A stretch of DNA of 64,000 nt from Nocardiopsis sp. N85 (GTDB taxonomy: Bacteria; Actinomycetota; Actinomycetes; Streptosporangiales; Streptosporangiaceae). Positions 36,510 to 48,608 of this stretch are shown here, one piece after another. The stretch is taken from NCBI RefSeq assembly GCF_028882275.1, contig NZ_JARBUT010000017.1:62001-126000 (forward strand), written 5' to 3'. Position numbers and translations under genes: made by a program. The notes under the pieces are model-generated. The model had not been told where the DNA came from and did not search any database. It saw only the letters and a program-made list of their open reading frames with translations. The first letter of the stretch is position 1; each line of letters opens with the position of its first letter.

Positions 36510-37136
36510 ATGACCGAGCAGCGCTGCGCCTGGGCGCGTAACGCGCCGGACCTGATGACCGCCTATCACGACGAGGAGTGGGGACGCCCCTCGCACGACG
36601 ACACGCACCTGTTCGAGATGCTGGTGCTGGAGGGCGCGCAGGCCGGATTGTCCTGGGCCACGGTACTGAACAAACGCGAGAACTACCGCGCGTTCCTGGA
36701 CGGGTTCGACTACACGCGGATCGCCGAATACGACGAGGACCGCGAACGGGCCCTGCTGGCCGAGCCCGGCATCATCCGCAACCGGCTCAAGGTCGCCTCC
36801 CTGGCCCGCAACGCTCGGGCGTTCCTGCGGGTGCGCGAGGAACACGGCACCTTCTCCGCCTACCTGTGGTCCTGGGTGGACGGTACCCCCCTGATCGGCC
36901 GGTTCGCCGACCAGGCCGAGGTACCGGCGAGCACCCCGCTGTCCGACCGGGTGAGCAAGGACCTCAAGAAGCGCGGGTTCACGTTCGTGGGCACCACCAT
37001 CGTCTACTCCTACCTCCAGTCCACGGGGGTGGTGGACGATCACCTGGTGGGCTGCCCGGCCAAACCCGCCGGAGACCCCGAGGCCTCCGCGGCCTCGACC
37101 GGGGCACCGGTCGAGACCGTACCGTCCGGCGGGTGA
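36510..37136 (+). CDS. tag: DNA-3-methyladenine glycosylase I
   Basis: 208 residues from ATG 36510 (GAGGAG upstream). It removes 3-methyladenine from alkylated DNA, opening base-excision repair. Diagnostic features: Cys6 and His20 (RCAWA; AYHDEEWG) with a C-terminal His and Cys (DDHLVGC) form the zinc site. FEMLVLEGAQAGLSWATVL, IIRNRLKV and FTFVGTTIVYSYLQSTG are the conserved blocks of the helix-hairpin-helix core. A short Pro/Ala-rich extension follows the zinc Cys. It appears to be a single-gene unit. Confidence 0.93.
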   Translation: MTEQRCAWARNAPDLMTAYHDEEWGRPSHDDTHLFEMLVLEGAQAGLSWATVLNKRENYRAFLDGFDYTRIAEYDEDRERALLAEPGIIRNRLKVASLARNARAFLRVREEHGTFSAYLWSWVDGTPLIGRFADQAEVPASTPLSDRVSKDLKKRGFTFVGTTIVYSYLQSTGVVDDHLVGCPAKPAGDPEASAASTGAPVETVPSGG

Positions 37137-37416
37137 GCGACGGGGCCTTCGTCACCCGGGGCTGAACCGCCGCCGGCCGGAACCGTCGGCGCGGGACGGT
37201 GACCGCCTCAGCGCCCCGCCCCGTCCGCCGGATCGCGGAGGAAGCCGAGCGCGGCGTCGGCGCGCCCCTCGGAACGAACACGCCCTCGCAGGTCGGCCCG
37301 GCTTCGGAGGGGGCGGGGAAAAACACCCGCGACAGCGCTGCGGGCGGTTCCTGGGGGCACTCCCGGGAGTACGGTGCAGGGGAACGGATCACGACGCACG
37401 ACCGAAAGGGCCGCCC

Positions 37417-38121
37417 GTGGAGGACATCGATCTGTCACTGGTCGGCGACCTGTACCGCAGGTACCGCACACCGCTGGCGAAGGTCCGCGACGAGCAGCGC
37501 GCGTTCCTGCGCGCGACGGCGGGGAGGATGACACCGCAGCTGGACGACCTCGAAGCGGAGATCACCTACCTGCTGTTGCGCGAGAACCGGCCCCAGACGG
37601 TGATGGAGCTGGGCACCTTCCACGGTTGGTCCACCACGTGGATCCTGTCGGCGCTGCGTGACAACGGCACCGGGACCCTGCACTCCTTCGACATCGTCGA
37701 CCATGTGGTCTCGAATGTGCCGAAAGAGCTCGCCGAGGGTCGCTGGCACTTCCACCAGGGCGACATCAGGGAGTCCCTGGACCGGGTGCCGACGGACATC
37801 GGCCACCTGTTCGTGGACGCCGCGCACAATGGCCGGTTCGCCCGCTGGTACCTGTCCGAGCTCTTCCCCAAGGTGGCCCCCGGCACCCCGGTGAGCGTCC
37901 ACGACGTGTTCCACGGCCGATGGGCCCTGCCCTTCACCGAGGGGGCCGTCGTGTTGTCGTGGCTGCGGCGCACCGACACGGACCACCTGACCGTCTCGCG
38001 CCGGCGCGCGCCCGCTCCCTACACGGCGCTCATGGAACTGCGCGAGGAGCTGGGCCTCGGCGAGCCGGTGCGCGACCGCACCCGCAACCCCATGATCTTC
38101 TTCCGCATGCCCAAGCCCTGA
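37417..38121 (+). CDS. Class I SAM-dependent methyltransferase
   Basis: 234 residues from a GTG. Motif I is VMELGTFHGWST (about 67-78), followed by the acidic motif II region LHSFDIVDH and motif IV-like FVDAAHNGRF. The sequence fits the Methyltransf_24 family, whose members methylate small molecules or sugars and are also related to cephalosporin-hydroxylase-like proteins. The N-terminal helix region (about 1-60) would cap the active site. Substrate unknown. It ends at a strong terminator shared with the eda operon. Confidence 0.75.
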   Translation: MEDIDLSLVGDLYRRYRTPLAKVRDEQRAFLRATAGRMTPQLDDLEAEITYLLLRENRPQTVMELGTFHGWSTTWILSALRDNGTGTLHSFDIVDHVVSNVPKELAEGRWHFHQGDIRESLDRVPTDIGHLFVDAAHNGRFARWYLSELFPKVAPGTPVSVHDVFHGRWALPFTEGAVVLSWLRRTDTDHLTVSRRRAPAPYTALMELREELGLGEPVRDRTRNPMIFFRMPKP

Positions 38122-38125
38122 CCGC

Positions 38126-38152
38126 CCGCCCCGGCCCACGCGGCCGGGGCGG
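38126..38152. terminator. Bidirectional terminator between methyltransferase and eda
   Basis: Arms CCGCCCCGGCC-like (38126-38136) and GGCCGGGGCGG (38142-38152) around a 5-nt loop, directly between two convergent genes. Confidence 0.75.
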
Positions 38153-38158
38153 TGCGGG

Positions 38159-38791
38159 TCACAGGGCGGCGGCCTGGCGGGCCAGCTCGGTGATCCGGTC
38201 CCAGTCGGCGGTGGCGACCGCGTCGGCGGGGGTCAGCCAGCTGCCGCCCACGCAGCCCACGTTGGGCAGGGCCAGGTAGGTGGGGGCGGAGGCGGACGTG
38301 ATGCCACCGGTCGGGCAGAACCGCACCTGCGGCAGCGGCCCGGACAGGGACTTGAGGAAGGCGGCTCCGCCCGCGGCCTCGGCCGGGAAGAACTTCAGTT
38401 CCGTGAGACCGCGCTCCAGCAGCGCCATGGCCTCGGAGACGGTGCCGACACCGGCCAGGAACGGCAATCCCGTGTCGGTCATCGCGGAGGCCAGGGTGTC
38501 GGTGCAGCCGGGGCTGACCAGGAACCGGGATCCGGCCTTCTCGGCCGCCCGCGCCTGGTCGGGGGTGACCACGGTGCCGGCCCCCACCACGGCCTCGGGG
38601 ACCTCGGCGGCGATCCGCTCGATGGCACCGAGCGCGGCGGGGGTCCGCAACGTCACCTCGATCCCGGGCAGGCCGCCGGCGACCAGCGCGCGGGCGATCG
38701 GCACGGCCGTCTCGACGTCGTGCAGGACCACCACCGGCATCACCGGGGCGAGGGCGAGGATGTCGCCGCCCGATCGGGGCGTCGTCGTCAT
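38159..38791 (-). CDS. eda: 2-keto-3-deoxy-6-phosphogluconate aldolase
   Basis: 210 residues. It splits KDPG into pyruvate and glyceraldehyde 3-phosphate, the last step of the Entner-Doudoroff pathway. The catalytic Glu lies in GIEVTLRT. The Schiff-base Lys is in ELKFFPAEAAGG. The phosphate-binding loops SPGCTD and CPTGG are present. It is the third gene of a zwf-edd-eda operon, 26 bp after edd. Length and all motifs are normal for the trimeric class I KDPG aldolase. Confidence 0.93.
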   Translation of the reverse strand: MTTTPRSGGDILALAPVMPVVVLHDVETAVPIARALVAGGLPGIEVTLRTPAALGAIERIAAEVPEAVVGAGTVVTPDQARAAEKAGSRFLVSPGCTDTLASAMTDTGLPFLAGVGTVSEAMALLERGLTELKFFPAEAAGGAAFLKSLSGPLPQVRFCPTGGITSASAPTYLALPNVGCVGGSWLTPADAVATADWDRITELARQAAAL

Positions 38792-38817
38792 GGAAGGGTT
38801 CTCCTGTTCGATCGCGG

Positions 38818-42110
<3,293 letters not shown>

Positions 42111-42324
42111 GTCGAGGTGCTCCAGCGTGGGGATGAGGTGACGGAAGGGACGGAAAGCGTGCGGGGTTCGCCGAGCGGGAGACGCGGGAGGTCCTCCGAG
42201 CGGCGTGGTCCGTTCGTCCCTTTCGACCTTAATCCTCGATATGGTAAAAAACCAAGCACACTTCAGAACACTTCTTTACAGAAGATCCCATGTTCGGAAA
42301 CCTGACCGAGTGGTTGAATGAGAT
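42111..42324. promoter_or_regulatory. zwf-ROK divergent promoter region
   Basis: The AT-rich core (about 42228-42300) contrasts sharply with the GC-rich genes on both sides and must contain both promoters. CTTCTTTACAGAAG (42271-42284) is a small palindrome (CTTCT/AGAAG) and the best operator candidate. No clear -35/-10 pair stands out. Confidence 0.45.
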
Positions 42325-43515
42325 ATGGCCAGAACCCCGGGACGCCTGTCCTCCGCTGCCACGACGAGCGGTCACCTCCTGGAGCTCATCCGCACCGGCG
42401 CGGCGACCAACCGGTCCGAGCTCTCCCGCGCGACCGGGCTCTCCCGTCCCTCCGTCGCCCTCCGCCTGACCGAGCTCATCGACAGCGGCCTGGTGATCGA
42501 GGGCAGCGGCACCGTGTCCAGCGGCGGTCGCCCCCCGTCGCTCCTGGAGTTCAACGCCGACAGCGGACTGCTGCTCACCGCGGCCCTGGGCATGGCGCGC
42601 AGCCAGGCCGCCGTCTGCGACCTCAACGGTGAGATCCTCGTCCGCACGCCCGGTTCCCCCCACATGGCCTCGGGCCCCGACGCCACCGTCCCCTGGCTGC
42701 TCGAAACCTGGTCCGAGCAGCTCACCTCCCTGGGCCGGGACCGCGCCGAGGTGCGCGGCGCCGGCATCGGCCTGCCCGGCACCGTCGAGTTCCACGCCGG
42801 ACGCGCCGACGACCGACCCCTTCTCGGCAAATGGGCCGGAGTACCGCTGGCCCCGCTCATCGCCGAACGCTTCCCCGTGCCCGTCATGGTCGACAACGAC
42901 GTGAACGTGATGGCCCTGGGCGAACACCTCGCCGGCGGTCACGGTCACCCCGGCGACATGGTCTTCGTCAAGGTCTCCACCGGTATCGGCGCCGGCCTGA
43001 TCTCCGGCGGCCGACTACTGCGCGGCGCCCTCGGCGCGGCGGGAGAGATCGGCCACATCCCCGTCCGCGACGGCCAGGGACTGCCCTGCCGCTGCGGCAA
43101 CACCGACTGTCTGGAGGCCGTCGCGGGCGGTCCCCGTCTGCTGGAGCGCGCCGCGGAGGAGGGCCGGGAACTCGACAGCATCAAGGAGTTGGTCGCCTTG
43201 GCCGCGGCGGGGGATCCGGTCGCGGTGACGCTCGTCCGCGAGGCCGGCCGACGACTCGGCGAGGCCCTCGCCGGGGCCGTCAACCTGCTCAACCCCGAGG
43301 TCGTCGTGCTCGGCGGCGACCTGTCCGAGGCCTACGATCACCTGGTCGCGGGAGTGCGGGAGATGGTGTTCCAACGGTGCACCGCGCTGGCCACCCGGCA
43401 GTTGCGGGTGGTGGCCAGCAGTCTGTGGGACGACGCGGGGGTGCGTGGCTGCGCGGCCATGGTGGCCGAGGAGATCCTCTCCCCCGAAGCGGTGAACAAA
43501 TTCCTGGCGGGATAG
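42325..43515 (+). CDS. ROK-family transcriptional regulator
   Basis: 396 residues. An N-terminal MarR-like winged helix (about 10-75; NRSELSRATGLSRPSVALRL) is followed by a ROK sugar-kinase-like domain. The zinc motif GHIPVRDGQGLPCRCGNTDCLEA is intact, as is the sugar-binding block GTGIGAGLI (here STGIGAGLISGG). The N-terminal ATP-binding motif typical of ROK kinases (DxGxT) is absent, so this is a regulator and not a glucokinase. Its divergence from zwf-edd-eda suggests it controls the Entner-Doudoroff operon in response to a sugar or sugar acid. The ATG at 42325 has only a weak ribosome site. Confidence 0.9.
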   Translation: MARTPGRLSSAATTSGHLLELIRTGAATNRSELSRATGLSRPSVALRLTELIDSGLVIEGSGTVSSGGRPPSLLEFNADSGLLLTAALGMARSQAAVCDLNGEILVRTPGSPHMASGPDATVPWLLETWSEQLTSLGRDRAEVRGAGIGLPGTVEFHAGRADDRPLLGKWAGVPLAPLIAERFPVPVMVDNDVNVMALGEHLAGGHGHPGDMVFVKVSTGIGAGLISGGRLLRGALGAAGEIGHIPVRDGQGLPCRCGNTDCLEAVAGGPRLLERAAEEGRELDSIKELVALAAAGDPVAVTLVREAGRRLGEALAGAVNLLNPEVVVLGGDLSEAYDHLVAGVREMVFQRCTALATRQLRVVASSLWDDAGVRGCAAMVAEEILSPEAVNKFLAG

Positions 43516-43521
43516 ATCCCA

Positions 43522-43547
43522 CACCGAGGGGAAGACCCCTCTCGGTG
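43522..43547 (+). terminator. Probable terminator after the ROK regulator gene
   Basis: CACCGAGGGG and CCCCTCTCGGTG form a hairpin with one bulge and a loop of about 4 nt, starting 7 bp after the stop. Confidence 0.55.
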
Positions 43548-43760
43548 GTCCCGCACCGAGCCCACCGACCGTGACCGACGGCGCCCTCGCGCCCCGCCCC
43601 TCCACCTGCGACGACGCCGTCGCCTCCGTGCCGCGTGCCCGCGACGGCACTTGACAAGCACCCCCTGCGTGCCGAATAGTCACCCACCACCCGGCCCCGC
43701 TACCGCACGCCTCCCCGCCCCCCACCGTGCGGATCCCCGCCCGGAAAGGTCTCCGAACCC

Positions 43761-44471
43761 GTGCCAGACGTCCTAGCGAACCCGATCGTCCTGATCCTGC
43801 TCGGCGCCGTGATCAGCCTGGTCACCAGCGTCGTCGTGACCGGCTTCCAGGCCCGTCTGCTGCGCCGGAACGATGTCCGCGAGGCCTCCCGGGCCTCGGC
43901 CCGCCGGCTCACCAGCACCTTCATCGCCGAACGCGACTCCTCCGACCCCACGGACGGTTTCCTCGCCGAGGCCGAGATGACGGTCATGTCGATGACCGAA
44001 CGCAAGACGCGGGAGCGGCTCACCTCCATCCTGCGCCTCCTGCGCGAGCGTGCGATGCCCGAACTGGAGGAGCTGAGCGGTGTCCGGGCCGACCGGGCGC
44101 GCCTGCTGCTGTGCGAGCACGCCCTGGAGGTGCTGGGCGCCCACCTGCGTTCCGAGCGACTGCCCGAGACGCCCGCCGAGGTCAAGCAGATGCTGCGCGT
44201 GGAGGAGGAGGCGCTCAACATCCGCTCGGGTGACAAGGCGCTCCCGGTCGCCCCCGCCGAACCCATCACCAAGAGCCAGGTCACCCCGCGCCCCCGGCAC
44301 ACCGGGGCCAAGGCCCCGAGTGCTTCGGGTGCGTCCGGTGCCTCGGGTACCTCCGGGACCCCCCGCAAGAGCACCAAGACGACCGGCCGGAGCACCGCCA
44401 AGTCCGCGGCCAAGACCACCGCCGCGACCGACGAGCAGCCCGGCAAGGACAGCGCGTTCTGGGACGACTGA
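43761..44471 (+). CDS. Membrane-anchored cytoplasmic protein with basic low-complexity tail
   Basis: 236 residues from a GTG with GGAAAGG upstream. One N-terminal membrane helix (about 6-26) anchors a helical cytoplasmic domain (about 30-150), followed by a Ser/Gly/Thr/Lys-rich disordered tail (about 160-225) with repeated ASGASGASG-like units and an acidic end. No family is recognised. It is upstream of the LytR-CpsA-Psr gene, with 450 bp between them. Function unknown. Confidence 0.65.
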   Translation: MPDVLANPIVLILLGAVISLVTSVVVTGFQARLLRRNDVREASRASARRLTSTFIAERDSSDPTDGFLAEAEMTVMSMTERKTRERLTSILRLLRERAMPELEELSGVRADRARLLLCEHALEVLGAHLRSERLPETPAEVKQMLRVEEEALNIRSGDKALPVAPAEPITKSQVTPRPRHTGAKAPSASGASGASGTSGTPRKSTKTTGRSTAKSAAKTTAATDEQPGKDSAFWDD

Positions 44472-44921
44472 TCCCGGCGCACGGATCGTTCGTACCGAAC
44501 CCTCCCGACCCGCCGCCCGTGCCAAGGCTTGGTCAGGGAGGCGGGTCGGAAGTGCTCTTTGCGGGCATCGGTGAGAAAGTCGGGCATGCGAGCGTCGACC
44601 GACGGCGCATACCGGCGAAGGAATTGTGCGGCGCAATTGTGGTCACCAGCCCCGCGCTCGGACATCTTGAGCGCGCACTCCGCGAGAACTTCACCTAGGA
44701 TCACCACCACAAGCGGGTTCCCCCGTCGACGGCCGTGCCCTCCCTTCGGCGCACCCTCGTCCCCCGAGGCCACCGCACGTCGCACCGCCACCGCCCATGG
44801 CATCCCGCGATCAGATCACGCGCGACCTCCACCCTCCCCGGACACGGACTCACGGCCCTCCCCTGGGGCCGACGTCCGACCGTTGGCACGTCCCGCCGTC
44901 CGAACTCACCGAGATTGCACG
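44472..44921. other. 450-bp intergenic region upstream of the LCP gene
   Basis: No gene. It contains a 17-bp near-perfect palindrome AATTGTGCGGCGCAATT (44622-44638) in a relatively AT-rich patch, an operator candidate for the LCP gene. There is no credible start with a ribosome site for a longer reading of the LCP frame. Confidence 0.5.
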
Positions 44922-46679
44922 ATGACCGCTGACGAGAACGTCTCCGCCACAGCAGGAGCGGACACCCTGCCGGAACCCGAGAAGGATCCGGCGCACACCA
45001 CCGAACGGGCCGGGGAACCCCCCGACCCGGAACCGTCCGTGACGGAGTCCGGCGGTGGGGTCGACCCCACCGCCGAGACCGGACCCCGGCAGGACCCGGA
45101 GCCCGCGCCCGGTCCGGAACCCGCGCAAGGCCCGAAGCGCGCCGAGCCGGTCTGGCGGATCGGCCGCTCCGGCCGGCTGGAGCGGGTCGGGGACGCACCG
45201 GACGACGGCTACGACGAGGACGACGTGATGGCCCTCGTCAACGCCACCGCGACCACCGACGCGCGAGCCGGGAACGACGCCCCCGGGCTGAAGCACGCGT
45301 CCGGACCGAAGCACGCGTCCGAGAACGGCGGCACCGATGACGCGAAGGCCGACGCGTCCTCCTCGGCACAGGCGACCGGTCGGGCCGCCGGGCACGGGGA
45401 ACCGGTCCCGCCCGCGGGGCCGGGCGGGCCCGGCGGGTCCGGCGGCGAAGGCCCTCCGGGCGCCCCCGTCCCGGCCGCCCCCGGGGGCGGAGGAGGGGAC
45501 GGACGCCGCCGACGACGCCTGCGGCGGGCCGTGGCGTGGACCGCGGCCGGGCTGGCCGTGGTGCTGACCGCCGGGGTCGCCACCGCCTACGGCTACTATC
45601 ACTCGCTGCGTTCCGGCATGGTGCGGCACGACCTGGAGGCCGCCCTCGACGAGGGCGAACGCCCGGAGAAGATCAACGACGCGGTCAACATCCTCTTCAT
45701 GGGATCGGACGGGTACGAGGAGGGCAGCACCGCCTACAACAGCGAGTTCGAGGGCGAGCGTTCGGACTCGATCATGCTGGCGCACATCTCGCCGGACGAC
45801 CGCGTCTCGGTGATCAGCTTCCCCAGGGACTCCCTGGTGGATCTGCCGCAGTGCGACCCCTACGGCACCGCGCAGGGGACCTACGGCTACTTCGGGATGA
45901 TCAACGCCGCCATGTACCACGGCGGCCCGCCGTGCGTGGTCCGCACCATCGAAACGCTCACCGACATCCGTGTCGACCACTTCGTGCACCTGAGCTTCAT
46001 GAGCTTCCGCGACGTGGTGGACGCCATCGGCGGAGTCGACATCTGCATCCCCGAACCGATCGAAGACGAACGCTCCAAGCTCGACCTGGACGCCGGGGAA
46101 CAGACCCTCGACGGGGACCAGGCGCTGTCGTTCGTCCGGGCCCGTTACGAGATCGGCGACGGCGGCGACATCGGCCGGATCGACCGCCAGCAGATGTTCA
46201 TGGCCGCGCTGGCCGACCAGGCCATGCGGGGCGAGGTCCTGGGCAACCCGAGCAGGCTGCACGGCATTCTGACGGCGGTGGCCCAGCACAGCGCGACCGA
46301 CGAGCAGCTCACCCTGGACCGGATGCTGTCGATCGCGGTGTCGCTGTCCGACGTCGACCTGAGCGACATCGAGTTCCACACCGTGCCCTGGTACCAGGCG
46401 CCCTTCGACCCCAACCGCATCCTCTGGTACGAGGACCGGGCCGCGGAACTGTTCGAGGCGGTGCGCGAGGACCGGCCGCTGCCGTCGCTCGTGGCGGCCG
46501 ACGACGCGCCCGTGCCGTTGGAGCCGCCGGGCGCCTCGCCGAGCGCGGTGGACTCCCCCAGTGCCGTGGCCTCGCCGTCGCCGGACCTTCCGGCCGCCCG
46601 CGCCGGCGAGGGGCGCGACGCCACCTCCGACCCGTGTTCCGACGGTCTGGGTTTCGGTACGAGCGACGAGTTCGAGTAG
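44922..46679 (+). CDS. LytR-CpsA-Psr family phosphotransferase
   Basis: 585 residues. A long acidic, Pro/Gly/Ala-rich cytoplasmic N-terminus (about 1-200) precedes one membrane helix (about 204-226). The outer LCP domain starts at NILFMGSDG (about 256). It includes the conserved ERSDSIMLAHI, SFPRDSLVDL (catalytic Arg), the Cys-containing loops, and QALSFVRARYEIGDGGDIGRIDRQQ with the second key Arg pair. LCP enzymes transfer undecaprenyl-linked wall polymers (teichoic acid, arabinogalactan, capsule) onto peptidoglycan. The C-terminus is Ser/Pro-rich. The start at 44922 is the most likely in-frame ATG, but its ribosome site is weak. Confidence 0.9.
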   Translation: MTADENVSATAGADTLPEPEKDPAHTTERAGEPPDPEPSVTESGGGVDPTAETGPRQDPEPAPGPEPAQGPKRAEPVWRIGRSGRLERVGDAPDDGYDEDDVMALVNATATTDARAGNDAPGLKHASGPKHASENGGTDDAKADASSSAQATGRAAGHGEPVPPAGPGGPGGSGGEGPPGAPVPAAPGGGGGDGRRRRRLRRAVAWTAAGLAVVLTAGVATAYGYYHSLRSGMVRHDLEAALDEGERPEKINDAVNILFMGSDGYEEGSTAYNSEFEGERSDSIMLAHISPDDRVSVISFPRDSLVDLPQCDPYGTAQGTYGYFGMINAAMYHGGPPCVVRTIETLTDIRVDHFVHLSFMSFRDVVDAIGGVDICIPEPIEDERSKLDLDAGEQTLDGDQALSFVRARYEIGDGGDIGRIDRQQMFMAALADQAMRGEVLGNPSRLHGILTAVAQHSATDEQLTLDRMLSIAVSLSDVDLSDIEFHTVPWYQAPFDPNRILWYEDRAAELFEAVREDRPLPSLVAADDAPVPLEPPGASPSAVDSPSAVASPSPDLPAARAGEGRDATSDPCSDGLGFGTSDEFE

Positions 46680-46689
46680 ACGACGAGAA

Positions 46690-46723
46690 GCGGCCCCGGA
46701 CGCCCATGGGCGTCCGGGGCCGC
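46690..46723. terminator. Strong terminator hairpin after the LCP gene
   Basis: A 34-nt perfect inverted repeat: GCGGCCCCGGACGCCC, a 2-nt centre, and GGGCGTCCGGGGCCGC, 10 bp after the LCP stop. Confidence 0.8.
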
Positions 46724-46832
46724 GGTGCGCCCGGGGCGGCGGTGATCCCGCTCCCGCGTCGTGCGCCGAGGAACCCCCACAGTCCTTCGGTGTCACCTGC
46801 GCGGACGGATCCCGCTCATCGCCCCGGACGGT

Positions 46833-46860
46833 GTGCGCCCGCCACGACCTGCGGGCGCAC
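46833..46860 (-). terminator. Terminator of the repeat-protein gene
   Basis: Arms GTGCGCCCGC and GCGGGCGCAC around an 8-nt loop, 14 bp beyond the minus-strand stop. Confidence 0.7.
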
Positions 46861-46874
46861 TATCCGGTGAGGCT

Positions 46875-48308
46875 TCAGACGAGGTCGCCGATCGGGGTGT
46901 CGGCCACGGTGGGCTCACCCAGGGCGGGCAGGCCGTTCACGCCGACCAGGTCGCCGCCGACGGAGTCGGTGGCGGGCAGGGTCGCGGGCAGGTCGGTCGG
47001 CGAGGCCAGGGCGAGCAGGTCGTTCGCACCGGCGTCCTCGACCAGCACGGAGGCGTCGTCCCCGAGGACCACGGCGGGCAGCTCCGACAGCGTGTCGTCG
47101 GGGGCGGCCTGGGGCAGCACGCCGTCGACCGGCAGGGTGCCGGCGATGGGAAGGTCGTCGGTGAGGTACAGCTCGGGCAGACCGCCGACGGGCGCGGCCT
47201 GGGGCAGGGTGACGGCGTCGGAGCCCAGGACCAGATCGGAGACGATGTCCGCGGCGCCGCCGCTGATGTCGGTGTTCTGGCCGGTGACGGGCAGGACCGG
47301 GCCGTTCATCGGGACGACCGCGCCCAGGTCGGCGGCGTCCAGGTCGGTCAACCCGGCACCGGCCTCGTGGGTGCCCTGGCCGACGGCCGCGCCCAGCTCG
47401 TTCACGGTGCCGTCGAGCTGCCCGACCGTGCCCTCCATGGACAGCGGGCTCTGGGCGGGGTGGCTCAGCGGCAGCGTGCCGCCGGTGTTCGGGCCGACCG
47501 CGTCGAGCAGGCCGAGCCCCCCGAGCCCGTCGAGCAGGCCCAGCCCACCGACCGCACCACCCAACGGGTCACTCTGCGGAACGGTCGGCGCGGACAACGG
47601 CAGCAGACCACCGGTACCCAGGCCGAGCCCCCCGAGCCCGTCGAGCAGGCCCAGCCCACCGACCGCACCACCCAACGGGTCACTCTGCGGAACGGTCGGC
47701 GCGGACAACGGCAGCAGACCACCGGTACCCAGGCCGAGCCCCCCGAGCCCGTCGAGCAGGCCCAGCCCACCGACCGCACCACCCAACGGGTCACTCTGCG
47801 GAACGGTCGGAACGTCCACGGGCAGGGATCCGGTGACCGCGTCCAGCCCGAGGTCGGTGCTGTTGCCGTCGAGGGCGACGGGGGCGTCGGCGGGCAGGGC
47901 GTCGGTGAGCGAGTCGGTCACGGGGGTGACGGCGCCGCTCTGGGGCACGGTGGGAACGCCCGCGGGCAGGGCGTCGGTGACCCCCGAGCCCTCGACGGCG
48001 TCGAACACGGGGGCGAGCTCGGACGTGGAGGCGCCCAGGGGCGAGCCGGTCACCGGGGCGGAGTTGTGCTGGACGTCGGGGGCCGCGGAGATGGTTCCGG
48101 GCTGCACCTTGGCCAGGTCGCCGACCGGAGAGCCGATGCCCTCGGTGAGGACGGCGGGCAACTGCCCGCCCAGGTCGTTCAGGGGAAGGCCGTCGGTGAC
48201 ACCGCCGAGGGTGTCGGCGCCGGCGATGCCGGAGCCGAAGGCGATGAATCCCGCCGCGCCGGCGGCCACCAGCAGGGTCTTGGCTGAAGTGCGGGCGGTG
48301 GTGTACAT
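46875..48308 (-). CDS. Secreted low-complexity repeat protein
   Basis: 477 residues from ATG 48308 (GGAAGGA upstream). A signal peptide (about 1-31, cut after AGA) directs secretion. The mature protein is rich in Gly, Leu, Ala, Val, Pro and Asp, with almost no aromatic residues and no Cys. The motif PTVPQS recurs five times, and one 37-residue unit is repeated 2.7 times. No enzyme or known adhesion domain is visible and there is no wall anchor motif. Its neighbour at 48609-49439 is another secreted Val/Thr/Pro-rich protein, so both may coat the cell surface. No family is recognised. Confidence 0.75.
   Translation of the reverse strand: MYTTARTSAKTLLVAAGAAGFIAFGSGIAGADTLGGVTDGLPLNDLGGQLPAVLTEGIGSPVGDLAKVQPGTISAAPDVQHNSAPVTGSPLGASTSELAPVFDAVEGSGVTDALPAGVPTVPQSGAVTPVTDSLTDALPADAPVALDGNSTDLGLDAVTGSLPVDVPTVPQSDPLGGAVGGLGLLDGLGGLGLGTGGLLPLSAPTVPQSDPLGGAVGGLGLLDGLGGLGLGTGGLLPLSAPTVPQSDPLGGAVGGLGLLDGLGGLGLLDAVGPNTGGTLPLSHPAQSPLSMEGTVGQLDGTVNELGAAVGQGTHEAGAGLTDLDAADLGAVVPMNGPVLPVTGQNTDISGGAADIVSDLVLGSDAVTLPQAAPVGGLPELYLTDDLPIAGTLPVDGVLPQAAPDDTLSELPAVVLGDDASVLVEDAGANDLLALASPTDLPATLPATDSVGGDLVGVNGLPALGEPTVADTPIGDLV
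47511..47810. repeat. 111-bp near-perfect tandem repeat, 2.7 copies
   Basis: The units start at 47511, 47622 and 47733 and are identical over nearly their whole length at DNA level, encoding the 37-residue unit of the secreted protein. The period is a multiple of 3, so copy-number change would keep the frame. Confidence 0.9.
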
Positions 48309-48608
48309 GAGTGTCCTTCCGAGGTGGCCGCGTGGTGCGGCTCGTGATGTGTCCTGTCGAGTGGGCGGTGGGCGGGTGTCGGTTCCCACCGCCCGGGGAG
48401 AGCCCCTCCCCTGGCCAAGAAGGAGGTGCTCGGTTTCTCAGTGATCGACCTGGCGGGCCGTCGACTGATGTGAACCTCGCGAGGACGCGCGGCTCACATC
48501 AATCCCCAGAAGGGTGCGGAGGAGATCACTCGACGTGAGGGACCATGGGCGTTCCGCGGCTGGGAAGGGTGTGCCAGGGATGGTCGACGTGCGACCGGGA
48601 ACGCCGCT
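48309..48608. promoter_or_regulatory. 300-bp region between the two secreted-protein genes
   Basis: No gene is evident. It holds the upstream region of the repeat-protein gene. TGATGTGA (48466-48473) and TCACATCA (48494-48501) form a perfect 8-bp inverted repeat with a 20-nt spacer, about 160 bp before that start. It could be an operator or the loop of an RNA leader; I see no known riboswitch. Confidence 0.4.

Noticed and set aside
42325..43515. Glucokinase
   Set aside because: The ROK domain lacks the ATP-binding DxGxT-type motif and carries an N-terminal winged helix, so it is a regulator.
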